Origin: Caminibacter mediatlanticus TB-2 | Lineage (GTDB): Bacteria > Campylobacterota > Campylobacteria > Campylobacterales > Nautiliaceae | Direction: 5' to 3' | DNA length: 64,000 nt | Assembly (NCBI RefSeq): GCF_005843985.1 | Contig: NZ_CP040463.1 | Location: 32,501 to 96,500, forward strand | Shown: positions 1 through 9,557 of the stretch, one piece after another | Layout of the letters: each line of letters opens with the position of its first letter | Position numbering within the stretch: the stretch's first letter is position 1 | Made by a program: the position numbers and the translations under genes | The notes under the pieces: model-generated | The model's database searches: none | The model's input: only the letters and a program-made list of their open reading frames with translations | What the model was told of the DNA's origin: nothing

Positions 1-2878
1 CTTTTGTTGGAAGAATATTTTTTGCTGCAAATTGGGCTTTTGCAAAACTTTCTCCAAAACTTTCACTTATTCCCATAACTTCGCCTGTTGATTTCATTTC
101 AGGCCCTAAAATCAAATCAGCCCCTGGAAGTTTATTAAAAGGAAAAACTGCTTCTTTTACTGCAATATGACCTTTTTGTTTTGGTTTATAAACATTTCCA
201 TCAAATTCTACAACATTAAATTTATCATAAAATTTTAATGCTTCTTCTAAAACTTTACCATTATTAATTTCAGGGTTATAAGCTAAATTCCACATTACAC
301 GCGTTGCAACTTTTGCCATTGGAAGACCTGTTGCTTTACTTACAAATGGAACTGTCCTACTTGCACGAGGATTTACTTCGATTAAATAGAGTTTATCTTT
401 ATGAAGTGCATATTGAATATTTAAAAGTCCTTTTACTCCAAGTTTTAAGGCTATTTGTTTTGTTACATTTTCTATTTCTTTTATTTTTTCTTCGCTTATA
501 CTTACATTAGGAAGACTACACGCACTATCACCACTATGAATTCCAGCTTCTTCAATATGTTGCATAATTCCACCAATATATACATTTTTTGTATCAGAAA
601 TTGCATCTACATCCAGCTCAATTGCTCTATCAAGAAACTTATCAATCAAAACAGGACTTTCATTACTTACACTAACTGCTTCATCCATATACTCTTTTAA
701 TTCATTTTCATTATAAACAATCCTCATAGCCCTACCACCAAGGACATAACTTGGTCTAACTAAAACTGGATATCCAATTTTATCTGCTATTTTGTAAGCT
801 TCTTCTTTTGTAAATGCAGTCCCATTTTCTGGTTGATTAAGACCAAGGTCTTTTATAAACTCAGCAAATTTTTCTCTATCTTCTGCTGTATCAATAACCT
901 TTGCACTTGTACCAATTATCTTAGCTCCAATGCTTGTTAGAGGTTTTGCAAGTTTTAGAGGAGTTTGTCCTCCAAATTGAACAATTACACCATCTGGGCT
1001 TTCTAAATCAATTACATTTCTAACTCTCTCAAAATTAATTGGCTCAAAATATAAAACATCACTTGTATCATAATCAGTTGATACAGTCTCAGGATTGCAG
1101 TTATACATAATTGTTTTTACGCCTAAATCATTTAAGGCAAATGCAGCGTGGACGCAACAATAATCAAATTCAATTCCTTGTCCTATTCTATTAGGACCAC
1201 CTCCTAAAATTAGTGCTTTTTTATCATTTTTTAAGCTACTCTCTCTTAATGGTACATTTTTAGTAACATTTACTGATGAATATAGATAGTTTGTTTTAGT
1301 CTCAAACTCAGCAGCACAAGTATCAACTTCATTATAATCAATTTCAACTTTTAATCTTTTTCTTGCATTATAAACATCATTTTCACTTACTCCAATTAAT
1401 TTAGCAATCATTCTATCACTAAATCCATAAGTTTTTGCTTTTCTTAATTTAACCTCATCATTTAAAATTTCAATATCAATTTCTTTTTCAAAATCTACAA
1501 TCTCTTTTATTTGATTTAAAAACCATTTATCAATCATTGTGAGTTCGTATAAATCTTCAACGCTATATCCTCTTCTAAATGCCTCAGCTATATATAAAAT
1601 TCTCTCATCATTTGGAATTCTAAGTTTTCTTTTTAAAGTCTCTTCATCACAATCTCTTCTCTCAAATCCATCAAGACCTGTTTCTAAACTACATAATGCT
1701 TTTTGGATAGATTCTTTAAAAATCCTTCCAATTGCCATTACCTCACCAACACTTTTCATTGAAGTAGTAAGAGTTGAATCAGCACTTGGAAATTTTTCAA
1801 AAGTAAAGCGAGGAATTTTTGTAACTATATAATCAATTACAGGCTCAAAACTTGCAGCAGTGTTAGTCATATCATTTTTAATTTCATCTAATGTAAATCC
1901 AACAGCAAGAAGTGTTGCTACTTTTGCAATAGGATATCCAGTTGCTTTACTTGCAAGGGCTGAGCTTCTTGAAACTCTTGGGTTCATTTCAATTACAATC
2001 ATCCTTCCATTTTTAGGATTTACTGCAAATTGAACATTACTTCCACCTGTATCAACTCCAATTTCTCTAAGAATTTTAAATGATGCATCTCTCATTCTTT
2101 GATATTCTTTATCTGTGAGAGTTAGTGCTGGAGCTACTGTTATAGAATCTCCCGTATGAACACCCATTGGGTCAAAGTTTTCAATAGAACATACTATAAT
2201 ACAATTATCTTCTTTATCTCTAATAACTTCCATTTCATATTCTTTCCAGCCAAGCATACTCTCCATTATTTCAATCTCATTAATAGGAGAGCTTTCTATT
2301 CCTGTTTTTGCTAATTCTTTAAATTCATCCATATTATAAGCAACTCCACTCCCAAGCCCTCCTAATGTAAAAGCAGCCCTTACAATTACAGGAAATCCAA
2401 TTTCTTCTACTATTTTAATAGCATCTTCAAGGTTATTTGCAGTAGCACTTTTTGGCAGGTCCATTCCTATTTTTTCCATTGCCTTTTTAAATGCTTCTCT
2501 ATCTTCTCCCTTTTTTATAGCCTCAGGATTTGCCCCAAGAAACTCAACCCCTTTTAACATTCCTTTGTCATACATCTCCATTGCAACATTTAGTGCAGTT
2601 TGACCTCCCATTGTAGGGAGAATTGCATCAACTTTTTCTTTTTTAATGATTTTTGAGATAACCTCAGGAGTGATTGGTTCAATATATGTAGCATCAGCAA
2701 ACTCTGGGTCAGTCATAATTGTAGCTGGGTTAGAATTAACTAAAACTACTCTATATCCAAGAGATTTAAGAGTTTTTGCAGCTTGAACTCCTGAGTAGTC
2801 AAACTCACACGCTTGGCCTATTACTATTGGTCCTGAGCCTATAAGTAAAATCGTTTTGATATCTTCTCTTTTTGGCAT
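1..2878 (-). CDS. carB: Carbamoyl-phosphate synthase large subunit, 3' end outside window
   Basis: CarB makes carbamoyl phosphate from bicarbonate, ATP and ammonia supplied by CarA, feeding pyrimidine and arginine synthesis. The reading begins [21 protein letters not shown], the typical CarB N-terminus. It runs about 959 codons without an apparent stop before leaving the window; the family is usually about 1070-1090 residues, so the last 110-130 residues (allosteric MGS-like domain) are missing here. The edge still encodes the conserved [13 protein letters not shown] segment. A ribosome site (AAAAGG) and its own -10 box lie just upstream. The partner carA is about 24 kb away, as in other Campylobacterota where carA and carB are unlinked. 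Confidence 0.96.
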   Translation of the reverse strand, partial: MPKREDIKTILLIGSGPIVIGQACEFDYSGVQAAKTLKSLGYRVVLVNSNPATIMTDPEFADATYIEPITPEVISKIIKKEKVDAILPTMGGQTALNVAMEMYDKGMLKGVEFLGANPEAIKKGEDREAFKKAMEKIGMDLPKSATANNLEDAIKIVEEIGFPVIVRAAFTLGGLGSGVAYNMDEFKELAKTGIESSPINEIEIMESMLGWKEYEMEVIRDKEDNCIIVCSIENFDPMGVHTGDSITVAPALTLTDKEYQRMRDASFKILREIGVDTGGSNVQFAVNPKNGRMIVIEMNPRVSRSSALASKATGYPIAKVATLLAVGFTLDEIKNDMTNTAASFEPVIDYIVTKIPRFTFEKFPSADSTLTTSMKSVGEVMAIGRIFKESIQKALCSLETGLDGFERRDCDEETLKRKLRIPNDERILYIAEAFRRGYSVEDLYELTMIDKWFLNQIKEIVDFEKEIDIEILNDEVKLRKAKTYGFSDRMIAKLIGVSENDVYNARKRLKVEIDYNEVDTCAAEFETKTNYLYSSVNVTKNVPLRESSLKNDKKALILGGGPNRIGQGIEFDYCCVHAAFALNDLGVKTIMYNCNPETVSTDYDTSDVLYFEPINFERVRNVIDLESPDGVIVQFGGQTPLKLAKPLTSIGAKIIGTSAKVIDTAEDREKFAEFIKDLGLNQPENGTAFTKEEAYKIADKIGYPVLVRPSYVLGGRAMRIVYNENELKEYMDEAVSVSNESPVLIDKFLDRAIELDVDAISDTKNVYIGGIMQHIEEAGIHSGDSACSLPNVSISEEKIKEIENVTKQIALKLGVKGLLNIQYALHKDKLYLIEVNPRASRTVPFVSKATGLPMAKVATRVMWNLAYNPEINNGKVLEEALKFYDKFNVVEFDGNVYKPKQKGHIAVKEAVFPFNKLPGADLILGPEMKSTGEVMGISESFGESFAKAQFAAKNILPTK

Positions 2879-2899
2879 AGAAAACCTTTTTTATATGAA

Positions 2900-2905
2900 A
2901 TTATA
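2900..2905 (-). promoter_or_regulatory. -10 box of carB promoter
   Basis: TATAAT on the minus strand, 21 bases before the carB ATG and followed by an AAAAGG ribosome site. It lies in the 36-bp gap after gspJ, so carB probably has its own promoter instead of relying on read-through from the pseudopilin genes. No -35 box is evident, which is usual for sigma-70 promoters in this phylum. Confidence 0.6.
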
Positions 2906-2914
2906 TCTAATAAT

Positions 2915-3403
2915 TTAATCTCCTTTTATCATCTCAAAAAAAATTGGCTTTTTATTTTCTTTTATAAATATTAGCAGTTTATTTTTTCTTTTATAAATAT
3001 TAAAAACTTTTATGTTTTCTGCAAATTTATCAATAAAATTAAAATTTTCATTTGGCAAAGTAATAGGCGAAGTATCTTCTATTCTAATTAAAGAATTTTT
3101 ATTCCTACTTACATACCACACAACATATGGATTAGGTATATTATATAAAGAGTTTGATGTTTGTAAATAAAGTCTAATAAAATTAGGATTTTTAGATTTG
3201 ACTATTTTAAGCTTTGAAGCATTTAATAAATCATAATATAATACTTTTATCATTAAATTATTGTTATAAAAATTTTTGTATTCTCTATTTAAATTTTTAA
3301 TACTACTTTTAAATTCCAAAATAACTTTACTCATTGCAAAAAATAATAAACTCAAAAGCATTACTGAAATAATTAATTCTATTAGAGTAAATGACTTTTT
3401 CAT
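2915..3403 (-). CDS. gspJ: Type II secretion minor pseudopilin, GspJ-like
   Basis: Predicted minor pseudopilin of the type II secretion pseudopilus, 162 residues. The N-terminus MKKSFTLIELIISVMLLSLL is a class III prepilin signal: basic leader, cleavage before Phe, Glu at +5, then one hydrophobic helix. The residue before the cleavage is Ser, not the usual Gly. The J assignment rests on order (G-H-I-J) and on size; a middle segment YVVWYVSRNKNSLIRIE resembles GspJ but identity is weak. It is the last gene of the leftward pseudopilin run and overlaps gspI by 4 bp. It could also be another minor pseudopilin. Confidence 0.75.
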   Translation of the reverse strand: MKKSFTLIELIISVMLLSLLFFAMSKVILEFKSSIKNLNREYKNFYNNNLMIKVLYYDLLNASKLKIVKSKNPNFIRLYLQTSNSLYNIPNPYVVWYVSRNKNSLIRIEDTSPITLPNENFNFIDKFAENIKVFNIYKRKNKLLIFIKENKKPIFFEMIKGD

Positions 3404-3750
3404 TTTATCTCTATTGCAAAATTTGAATGATTTTTATTATAAGCTTTAATTTTCTCAATAGTTAAATTAAATTCATTTTTAACTTTTTCTTTTTTTATTT
3501 TTATTTTAAATTTTTTTAATGTATGAATAACATTATCATTAGTAATATTAAATTCAATAACCTGTTCGTATAGGTTTGGTCTTTGTTTTTGTTCTATTAA
3601 AGCAATAGAAGAAGCTAAATTAAACTCTTTTTTGTTAAAAAACATATTTACTAAATGCCTTACATTTGCTGAAATAGTTAAAGCAACAGATATAATAATA
3701 AAAAAAATCATTATACTAATAAGCATTTCAATTAATGTAAAAGATTTCAA
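3400..3750 (-). CDS. gspI: Type II secretion minor pseudopilin, GspI-like
   Basis: A 116-residue pseudopilin with the signal MKSFTLIEMLISIMIFFIII: Phe after the presumed cleavage, Glu at +5 and a hydrophobic helix to about residue 26. Ser occupies the -1 position. The start is TTG, supported by a GGAG ribosome site six bases upstream. It overlaps gspH by 4 bp and gspJ by 4 bp, so the set is probably translationally coupled. Length fits GspI, which is usually 115-130 residues. I is inferred from size and order; the soluble domain is too divergent to assign alone. Confidence 0.75.
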   Translation of the reverse strand: MKSFTLIEMLISIMIFFIIISVALTISANVRHLVNMFFNKKEFNLASSIALIEQKQRPNLYEQVIEFNITNDNVIHTLKKFKIKIKKEKVKNEFNLTIEKIKAYNKNHSNFAIEIK

Positions 3751-4205
3751 TAATAACTCCCATATTTTGGTTGGTATTTAATATTTAAAAATTTGTTTTT
3801 TGCTTCATTTAAAGATAAAACCTTTTTTATATAAAAAGGTTTAAAAATATATATTCCTTCATCACATTTTAAAATAAAACTATCCCCTATCCCATTTTTT
3901 ACCTGATATCTAAATAAAATCTTAGAATTATTTACTTCTCCTAAATTTTTTTGGATTAACATATTATCTTTAAAAATAAAAATCTTTGGATTAGTAATTT
4001 TAATATCTATCTTTTTTGAAGAAATAATTTTTTTATCAGTAATTATTACTTGCCCATTTGGATATAAAATATCTCTTAAATTTTCTATTTTTTTAATTTT
4101 TTCATTAGAAAAAACAGGTAGTTTTAAAACTAAGAAACTAACTATTCCTATTATAATAACTACTATAATTAATTCAAAAAGAGTGAAAGCCTTTATTTTT
4201 GGCAT
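3747..4205 (-). CDS. gspH: Type II secretion minor pseudopilin, GspH-like
   Basis: A 152-residue pseudopilin with the leader MPKIKA and mature start FTLFELIIVVIIIGIVSFLV (Glu at +5). The -1 residue is Ala. The soluble domain is predicted to be beta-rich and Lys/Ile-rich, as in GspH. The gene overlaps the end of gspG by 13 bp and continues into gspI. Order and length support H; sequence alone only proves a type IV pilin-like protein. Confidence 0.75.
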   Translation of the reverse strand: MPKIKAFTLFELIIVVIIIGIVSFLVLKLPVFSNEKIKKIENLRDILYPNGQVIITDKKIISSKKIDIKITNPKIFIFKDNMLIQKNLGEVNNSKILFRYQVKNGIGDSFILKCDEGIYIFKPFYIKKVLSLNEAKNKFLNIKYQPKYGSYY

Positions 4206-4612
4206 TCTGAGAGTCTTATATCTTTATTCTCTCCTTCTCCTCCTTCTTTTCTATCAGCCCCAAGAGAAATAATATCAATTTTTCCATTATTATTTACATA
4301 AATATAATCTCCTCCCCAAGGGTCTTTTGGTAACTTATCGCTTCCTAAAAACCCTCCTTTTGGATAATTTTTATATTTTTGTGGATTTGGATTTTTAATA
4401 AGGGCTTTTAATCCTTCTTCTGTTGTTGGATAATTTCCTTCTTCAATTTTAAAACTATCAAGAGCATCTTTTAGAGATTTCATTTGAACACAAACAAGTT
4501 TCTCTTTTGCTCTTTCACCTTGGCCTATCAAATTTGGAACTACTAATGCAGCAAGAAGTCCTAAAATAACAATCACTATCATAAGTTCAAGCAAAGTAAA
4601 TGCTTTTTTCAT
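4193..4612 (-). CDS. gspG: Type II secretion major pseudopilin GspG
   Basis: GspG is the main subunit of the periplasmic pseudopilus that pushes folded substrates through the secretin. The 139-residue protein has leader MKKA, mature start FTLLELMIVIVILGLLAALV with Glu at +5, then the family's G-N-Y-P-T-T-E-E-G-L-K-A-L block at about residues 59-71 and the C-terminal DPWGGDYIY and calcium-loop-like region. Ala precedes the cleavage instead of Gly. First gene of the leftward run, with a strong AAAAGG ribosome site; only 49 bp separate it from the divergent gspK. Confidence 0.93.
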   Translation of the reverse strand: MKKAFTLLELMIVIVILGLLAALVVPNLIGQGERAKEKLVCVQMKSLKDALDSFKIEEGNYPTTEEGLKALIKNPNPQKYKNYPKGGFLGSDKLPKDPWGGDYIYVNNNGKIDIISLGADRKEGGEGENKDIRLSECQK

Positions 4613-4661
4613 TTATTTCCTTTTGATTTTTTATTAAAATACTAACAAAAAAAAGATTAAA
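4613..4661. promoter_or_regulatory. Divergent control region between gspG and gspK
   Basis: This 49-bp AT-only-like gap must hold the promoters of both arms of the secretion cluster. TAAAAT/TATTTTA-like hexamers occur on both strands, but I cannot choose a -10 box. The gspG side has a clear AAAAGG ribosome site; the gspK side is weak (AAAAGATT). Confidence 0.4.
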
Positions 4662-5477
4662 ATGAAAAATGGTGTCGCACTTTTAGTAACTCTTAGTTTT
4701 TTAATTATTATTGTTGTTTTAATTGGAAAATTTTTTTTAGTATATGAACATATTTCATCAAATACATTTGAAAGAGCAATTTCCCAAAACTCTCTTTTTA
4801 TAAAAGATGTAAAAAAAGTAATTTCAAGTTTAACAAAAGAGATTAATTCATCAAAAGAATTAAAAAAAATTTTTATTTCTTTTCCTTTTGAGGTAGAAAA
4901 CATAAAAGGCATAATAACTATCACTTCCCTATCAAATAAATTAAATTTAAATTTATATAAAAATAAACAAAAAAGAAAAATAATAGACCAATTTTTAGAA
5001 AATTTATTTAATTATTATAATGTAAATGATTTTTTTTATTTTAAAAACTTATTACTTGATACTTATGATTTGGATTTAAATGAAAGAGATAGCTATACTG
5101 AAATTGCTCTGTATGACAATACTTTTCAAGATGGAGAGATTTATAATTTCAAGCAATTTAAAAAAATATTAGATATCTATGCAAAACAAAGAAACGATAA
5201 AAATATTTATAAAATTCCTTGGAAAAAACTTATTTATTTTTCAGATGAAAAAAGTATAATTGATTGTGAAAATGCAAATAAATTACTTTTAAAATTTTTT
5301 GAGATAAATAGTTGCAAAAATATTACTGACGCGATGAAGAGTTTAGATATAATTCCTTATAGTAAAGGAAAAAATTATTTAATTAAAATTAGAATAAATT
5401 ACAACCTTGACAATCTAAATATAATTTATAATCTAAAAACAAAAAAGGTAATAGTTGAAAACCATCCTATATACTAA
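4662..5477 (+). CDS. gspK: Type II secretion minor pseudopilin GspK-like
   Basis: GspK caps the pseudopilus tip with GspI and GspJ. The 271-residue product starts MKNGVALLVTLSFLIIIVVLIG: leader MKNG, then Val-Ala-Leu-Leu, a helix, and no Glu at +5. Absence of Glu5 is characteristic of GspK, and this is the only pseudopilin in the cluster with Gly at -1. The larger size also fits K, though it is shorter than the roughly 300-330 of gammaproteobacterial forms. It heads the rightward run and overlaps gspL by 23 bp. Confidence 0.8.
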   Translation: MKNGVALLVTLSFLIIIVVLIGKFFLVYEHISSNTFERAISQNSLFIKDVKKVISSLTKEINSSKELKKIFISFPFEVENIKGIITITSLSNKLNLNLYKNKQKRKIIDQFLENLFNYYNVNDFFYFKNLLLDTYDLDLNERDSYTEIALYDNTFQDGEIYNFKQFKKILDIYAKQRNDKNIYKIPWKKLIYFSDEKSIIDCENANKLLLKFFEINSCKNITDAMKSLDIIPYSKGKNYLIKIRINYNLDNLNIIYNLKTKKVIVENHPIY

Positions 5478-6294
5478 AGATTTTGATGAACAAATCAATG
5501 AAGATGTAAATATTATTTTGTCACCACACTTTTATTGGGTTAAAAAAATTGAAATACCTATAAAATCTATTTATACTGCAAAAAAAATTGCTAAAAACTT
5601 ATTCGATTTAGATGAAAAAGAATATATATTTGATGCATACAAAATAAATAAAAATTACTTTGCATTTGCAATAAAAAAAAATTTAGAGATTCAAATTCCA
5701 AAAAAATATATAAAAGGAATCTATTTAGCTCAAATAGAACTTTTTGATTTTGATTGTATTAATACAAAAAAATACTCTATACAAAAAGTTGATGGCATAC
5801 TTTTTTGCTTTCCAAAAAAAGAGCAAAATTGTAATAATATTGATGATGTTATTAAAAATGTAAAATTAAAAAAAAGAATAAGTCTAAATTCTTTATCATT
5901 TGATAAAACAGTTTTAATAACCTTATTATTGTTATTTTTCTCAATTAACATTTTCTATTTAATAGAAAATATTCAACTTAAAAAATCTATAAAAAACTTA
6001 GAAAAACAAAAAGAAAATCTAATTAAAACATATAACCTACCGCCTACGACTTTTCAGTTAGACTCAATATATAATGAGTTAATAGATAAATATGCAAAAC
6101 AAAAAACCATTAAAAAAGATTTAGAATTCATCTCAAATACTCCTGTTAAAAAGTTTAAAAAATTATTATTTGATGGCAAAAATTATCTTATATTAGTAGA
6201 AACTAACAAAAACTTAAATAACTATTTTTCTAAAAGATTTAAAATCTTAAATTATTCATTAAATCCATATAAGGCAAAATTAACCCATGAATAA
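5455..6294 (+). CDS. gspL: Type II secretion assembly platform protein GspL-like
   Basis: GspL links the cytoplasmic ATPase GspE to the inner-membrane platform. The 279-residue protein has an N-terminal cytoplasmic region of about 150 residues, one membrane helix near 152-170, then a coiled segment and a small periplasmic domain, which is the GspL architecture. Sequence similarity is not obvious, so the call depends on topology and on its place between gspK and gspM. The start is TTG, six bases after an AAGG ribosome site inside gspK; it overlaps gspM by 8 bp. Confidence 0.68.
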   Translation: MKTILYTKDFDEQINEDVNIILSPHFYWVKKIEIPIKSIYTAKKIAKNLFDLDEKEYIFDAYKINKNYFAFAIKKNLEIQIPKKYIKGIYLAQIELFDFDCINTKKYSIQKVDGILFCFPKKEQNCNNIDDVIKNVKLKKRISLNSLSFDKTVLITLLLLFFSINIFYLIENIQLKKSIKNLEKQKENLIKTYNLPPTTFQLDSIYNELIDKYAKQKTIKKDLEFISNTPVKKFKKLLFDGKNYLILVETNKNLNNYFSKRFKILNYSLNPYKAKLTHE

Positions 6295-6631
6295 AAATGT
6301 ATTAATTTTAGGTTTTATAGCATTAATATTATTAACTTTTATTAATATTAAAACATATCTAAACAATAAAAATATTTTAAAAGAAAATTTGCAAAATAAA
6401 ATAGAATTTGAAAAAAAAGCCAAAACAATTATAGTTTTAAAAGAAAAATTGAAAAATAAAACTTACCTTTTAAAAGATATATGCAACATAAGTTATAATC
6501 ACATTACTTGTAAAAACTTAGATAAAAATAAATTTTCAAAATTAAATTATGCAATCAAATATCTAAATATAAAAAAATTAAATATAGAAAAAAATAAAAA
6601 TAGTGTAAATATAAAGATGGAGATTGAATGA
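6287..6631 (+). CDS. gspM: Type II secretion platform protein GspM-like
   Basis: A 114-residue bitopic membrane protein: hydrophobic helix near residues 5-22, then a charged coiled region and a short alpha/beta periplasmic domain. This matches GspM, which partners GspL, though the protein is shorter than the usual 150-180 residues. No family motif is visible; the assignment comes from topology and position between gspL and the gspN-like gene. Its stop overlaps the next ATG as ATGA. Confidence 0.6.
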   Translation: MNKNVLILGFIALILLTFINIKTYLNNKNILKENLQNKIEFEKKAKTIIVLKEKLKNKTYLLKDICNISYNHITCKNLDKNKFSKLNYAIKYLNIKKLNIEKNKNSVNIKMEIE

Positions 6632-7110
6632 AAAAATTTCTAATTTTTTTAATAGGATTATATATTGGATTTATTATTTTTATGCCAAAAGAAAACCTTT
6701 TCTTTACTTTTCAAAACTACTTAAAAAATCGAAATATCTATATAAACACTAAAACATCTTCAAACTTAATATCTCTATCACTAAAAAATTTTACATTATT
6801 TATTAATAAAATAGATATTGCAAAAGGAGAAGAAATTTCAATATTTCCTTTTCTTTTTTATAATAAAATAGAAGCTAAAAACATACAATTAAATATACAA
6901 AATATTAAAATCAATAATATATTTGCAACATACAGCATATTAAATCCTATTAAGATAGTAATTAATGGAAATAGTAATTTTGGAAAAATAAATGGATATA
7001 TTGATTTAATTAAAAAAAATATAAAAATATATTTAAAAAATCCTTCACCACAAATAAAAGAATTCTTACAAAAAGATAAAAAAGGATATTTTATTTATGA
7101 AAAGTTTTAA
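6628..7110 (+). CDS. GspN-like protein of type II secretion cluster
   Basis: A 160-residue protein with one N-terminal membrane helix (about 3-20) and an extracytoplasmic region of short beta-type repeats. Position between gspM and gspC, and the pattern of alternating hydrophobic strands, suggest a GspN-type accessory protein, which is optional in type II systems. It is clearly shorter than typical GspN (about 250). I recognise no motif, so it could also be a lineage-specific subunit. It overlaps both neighbours. Confidence 0.5.
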   Translation: MKKFLIFLIGLYIGFIIFMPKENLFFTFQNYLKNRNIYINTKTSSNLISLSLKNFTLFINKIDIAKGEEISIFPFLFYNKIEAKNIQLNIQNIKINNIFATYSILNPIKIVINGNSNFGKINGYIDLIKKNIKIYLKNPSPQIKEFLQKDKKGYFIYEKF

Positions 7111-7831
7111 GTTTATAACTCCATTTATAATTGGTATAAGTATAAGTGCTCTATTTTGGTCAATAATCAATATTTTTTTAAAACATACGCCAGTTTTTTA
7201 TATTCCTCAAATTAAATTATATGAGTTTTATAAAATAGATTTAATATCATTATTTTTTAATAATGAAAGAAAAAAATTCACAGCTATTAAAAATGAATCT
7301 ATGCTAACTTTAAAAAATGTAAAGTTAAAAGCAATATATCAAAATGGAAATAAAAGTTTTATAATAGTTTCTATAAATCATAAGACAAAGTTTTTATATC
7401 TAAATGATAAATTAAATGGATACAAATTAATTAAAGTAAATAAAGATAGCGCTATTTTTGAAAAAAATAACAAAAAATATATATTAAGTTTTGAAAAAAT
7501 TGTAATTCCAAAATTAAACAATAATGAAAAAACATATTATGTTCCAAAAGTTATTATCAATCTTTACAAAAATAATTTAAGAAAAATTTGGCAAAATATT
7601 GGAATTAATAAAATAAAAGAAGGATATAAAATTACTTATATTAAAAAAGGCTCTATATTTGAAAAAATTGGATTAAAAAAAGGCGATATTTTACTTGAAG
7701 TAAATGGTAGAAAATTAAACTCAGATGCTGATGCTTGGGATTTATATAGAAACTTAGATAAATTTAATTTTTTTGAAATCAAAATAAAAAGAAATAATCA
7801 AATAAAGGTATTAAACTATGAAGTTAATTAA
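7097..7831 (+). CDS. gspC: Type II secretion protein GspC with PDZ domain
   Basis: GspC connects the inner-membrane platform to the secretin and takes part in substrate selection. The 244-residue protein has one membrane helix near 8-28, a periplasmic homology region around 70-135 with V-shaped beta strands, and a C-terminal PDZ domain (about 165-244) with the binding-loop motif KKGSIFEKIGLKKGDILLEVNG. Presence of PDZ, and not a coiled coil, fits most GspC proteins. It overlaps the gspN-like gene by 14 bp and gspD by 14 bp. Confidence 0.85.
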   Translation: MKSFKFITPFIIGISISALFWSIINIFLKHTPVFYIPQIKLYEFYKIDLISLFFNNERKKFTAIKNESMLTLKNVKLKAIYQNGNKSFIIVSINHKTKFLYLNDKLNGYKLIKVNKDSAIFEKNNKKYILSFEKIVIPKLNNNEKTYYVPKVIINLYKNNLRKIWQNIGINKIKEGYKITYIKKGSIFEKIGLKKGDILLEVNGRKLNSDADAWDLYRNLDKFNFFEIKIKRNNQIKVLNYEVN

Positions 7832-9557
7832 AATACTATTTCTTACAATAATTATTTTAAATGCAAAAGTAAATCTAAATTTTCAAAATTTAGATATTAA
7901 TGATTTTATTAAAATGGTTGCAAAAATTACAAATAAAAACATATTAATAACTCAGCCAATTTCAGGAAAAGTAAATTTTGTATCGGTAAAACCAATTGAT
8001 GAAAAAGAGGTTTATTCAATTTTGCTTAACATTTTAAGAAGTAGAGGTTATACAATAATAAAAGATAATGGATTTTTAAAAGTTATAAGAGAATCTCAAG
8101 CAATTAAAGAAGGCCCACAATTAAATCCTCATTTTGACCAAATTCAAACTAATATCATAAAACTTAACAATATTCCTGTAAGAAATGCTTTTAATGCTGT
8201 TGCTTACTTAAAAAGTAATTATGGAAGAATTGTAATTAATAGTGATAAAAATATGCTAATTGTGACTGATTATCCAAGCAACTTAAAAGTTATTAAAGAG
8301 GTATTAAAAAGAATTGATTCAAAAGAGACAAAAAGTTTAAGAAATATAACTTTAAATAACACTTCAATCGATAAAGTATATCCAAAATTAAATCAAATTG
8401 CTACTACTTTATTTAATACAAAAATTTATTCATATAAAATAATTCCAAATGATGTTAGTAATTCTATTATTTTAGTTGGACAAAAAAATGTTGTTTATAA
8501 ATTAGCAAGAGTTGTTAAATCTCTTGATGTAAAACCTAAACAGTTAAATCAAATAACAAAAGTTATCACTCTTAAAAATTCAGATGCTACAAACATTGCA
8601 AAAATACTACAAAACATTGTAAAAACTAAATATAAAAAAAATCCACCCTCAATAACTCTTGATAAAGAGACAAATTCAATAATTATTTTAGCTACTCCTG
8701 AGCAAATTGAAACTATAAAAACTATTATTAATGCTCTTGACACCCCAAAAGAACAAGTATATGTTAAAGCAAGAATTCTTGAAATAAGTAATACAAAAGC
8801 TGCTCAAATTGGAAATAGATTAGGTCTTTATGCAGGAAGTGGAACAACAAGTGGGCTTTATACTTTAAGCGCAAATTTAGGAGGACCTGCAATTGCTTTT
8901 GATGTAGCATCATTAGGACTTACTATTCCAACAATTAAACAAGGAATTGCTCTTGGTGCTACTCTTGATTTACTTGAAACATATGGAGCTGCTAAAAAGT
9001 TAAGTGAACCTTCAATTTTATGTATAAATAACACTCCTTCAACAATATATGTAGGAAAAACCGTATCAGTCCTTACAGGTAAGACTACATCAACTACTAC
9101 AAGTGAATCATATACAAGACAAGACATTGGACTTACTTTAAAAGTTAAACCAAGAATTGATAGTGATAATAAAGTAGCTTTAAATGTAGATGCTGTTATT
9201 GAAGATTTACTCCCAGGAAGTCCTGTAAATATGCCTATAACATCAAAAAGAACAATTAATACTACAACAATTGTAAGAAATGGTCAAAGCATTATAATTG
9301 GAGGTCTTGTTAGAGACAATAAAGACATTACTCTAAACAAAGTACCTTTACTTGGAGACATTCCAATTCTTGGTGCTCTTTTTAGACACAAACAGATAAA
9401 TAAAGACAAGACAACCCTTGTTATTGTTTTAACACCTTATATTGTTAAAAAAAGCGATGATTTAGAAAAACTACGTTCAACTCTTGTAAAATTAAACGAG
9501 CTTGAAAAGAAATTTGTTAAAAATCTAAAAAAGAAATTAAATGAAAAAAATAAATAA
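7818..9557 (+). CDS. gspD: Type II secretion secretin GspD
   Basis: GspD forms the outer-membrane channel. The 579-residue protein starts with a short signal peptide (to about residue 16), followed by an N0 domain and N1-N3 repeats (about 18-310), visible as repeated blocks such as DKNMLIVTDYPSNLKVIKEVLKRID and DKETNSIIILATPEQIETI. The secretin C-domain (about 320-550) carries VYVKARILEIS, a TTTSE-type gate region and the closing GGLVRDNKDITLNKVPLLGDIPILGALFRH. There is no obvious S-domain, and no pilotin gene nearby. It overlaps gspE by 17 bp. Confidence 0.95.
   Translation: MKLIKILFLTIIILNAKVNLNFQNLDINDFIKMVAKITNKNILITQPISGKVNFVSVKPIDEKEVYSILLNILRSRGYTIIKDNGFLKVIRESQAIKEGPQLNPHFDQIQTNIIKLNNIPVRNAFNAVAYLKSNYGRIVINSDKNMLIVTDYPSNLKVIKEVLKRIDSKETKSLRNITLNNTSIDKVYPKLNQIATTLFNTKIYSYKIIPNDVSNSIILVGQKNVVYKLARVVKSLDVKPKQLNQITKVITLKNSDATNIAKILQNIVKTKYKKNPPSITLDKETNSIIILATPEQIETIKTIINALDTPKEQVYVKARILEISNTKAAQIGNRLGLYAGSGTTSGLYTLSANLGGPAIAFDVASLGLTIPTIKQGIALGATLDLLETYGAAKKLSEPSILCINNTPSTIYVGKTVSVLTGKTTSTTTSESYTRQDIGLTLKVKPRIDSDNKVALNVDAVIEDLLPGSPVNMPITSKRTINTTTIVRNGQSIIIGGLVRDNKDITLNKVPLLGDIPILGALFRHKQINKDKTTLVIVLTPYIVKKSDDLEKLRSTLVKLNELEKKFVKNLKKKLNEKNK

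Noticed and set aside
304-700. Two short overlapping plus-strand readings (68 and 81 codons) inside carB
   Set aside because: They are antisense to a clear carB reading, rich in Leu/Phe/Tyr from AT-rich antisense codons, and lack ribosome sites.
4634-4924. A 96-codon minus-strand reading across the gspG-gspK gap
   Set aside because: Antisense to the conserved gspK signal helix; hydrophobic only because of that.
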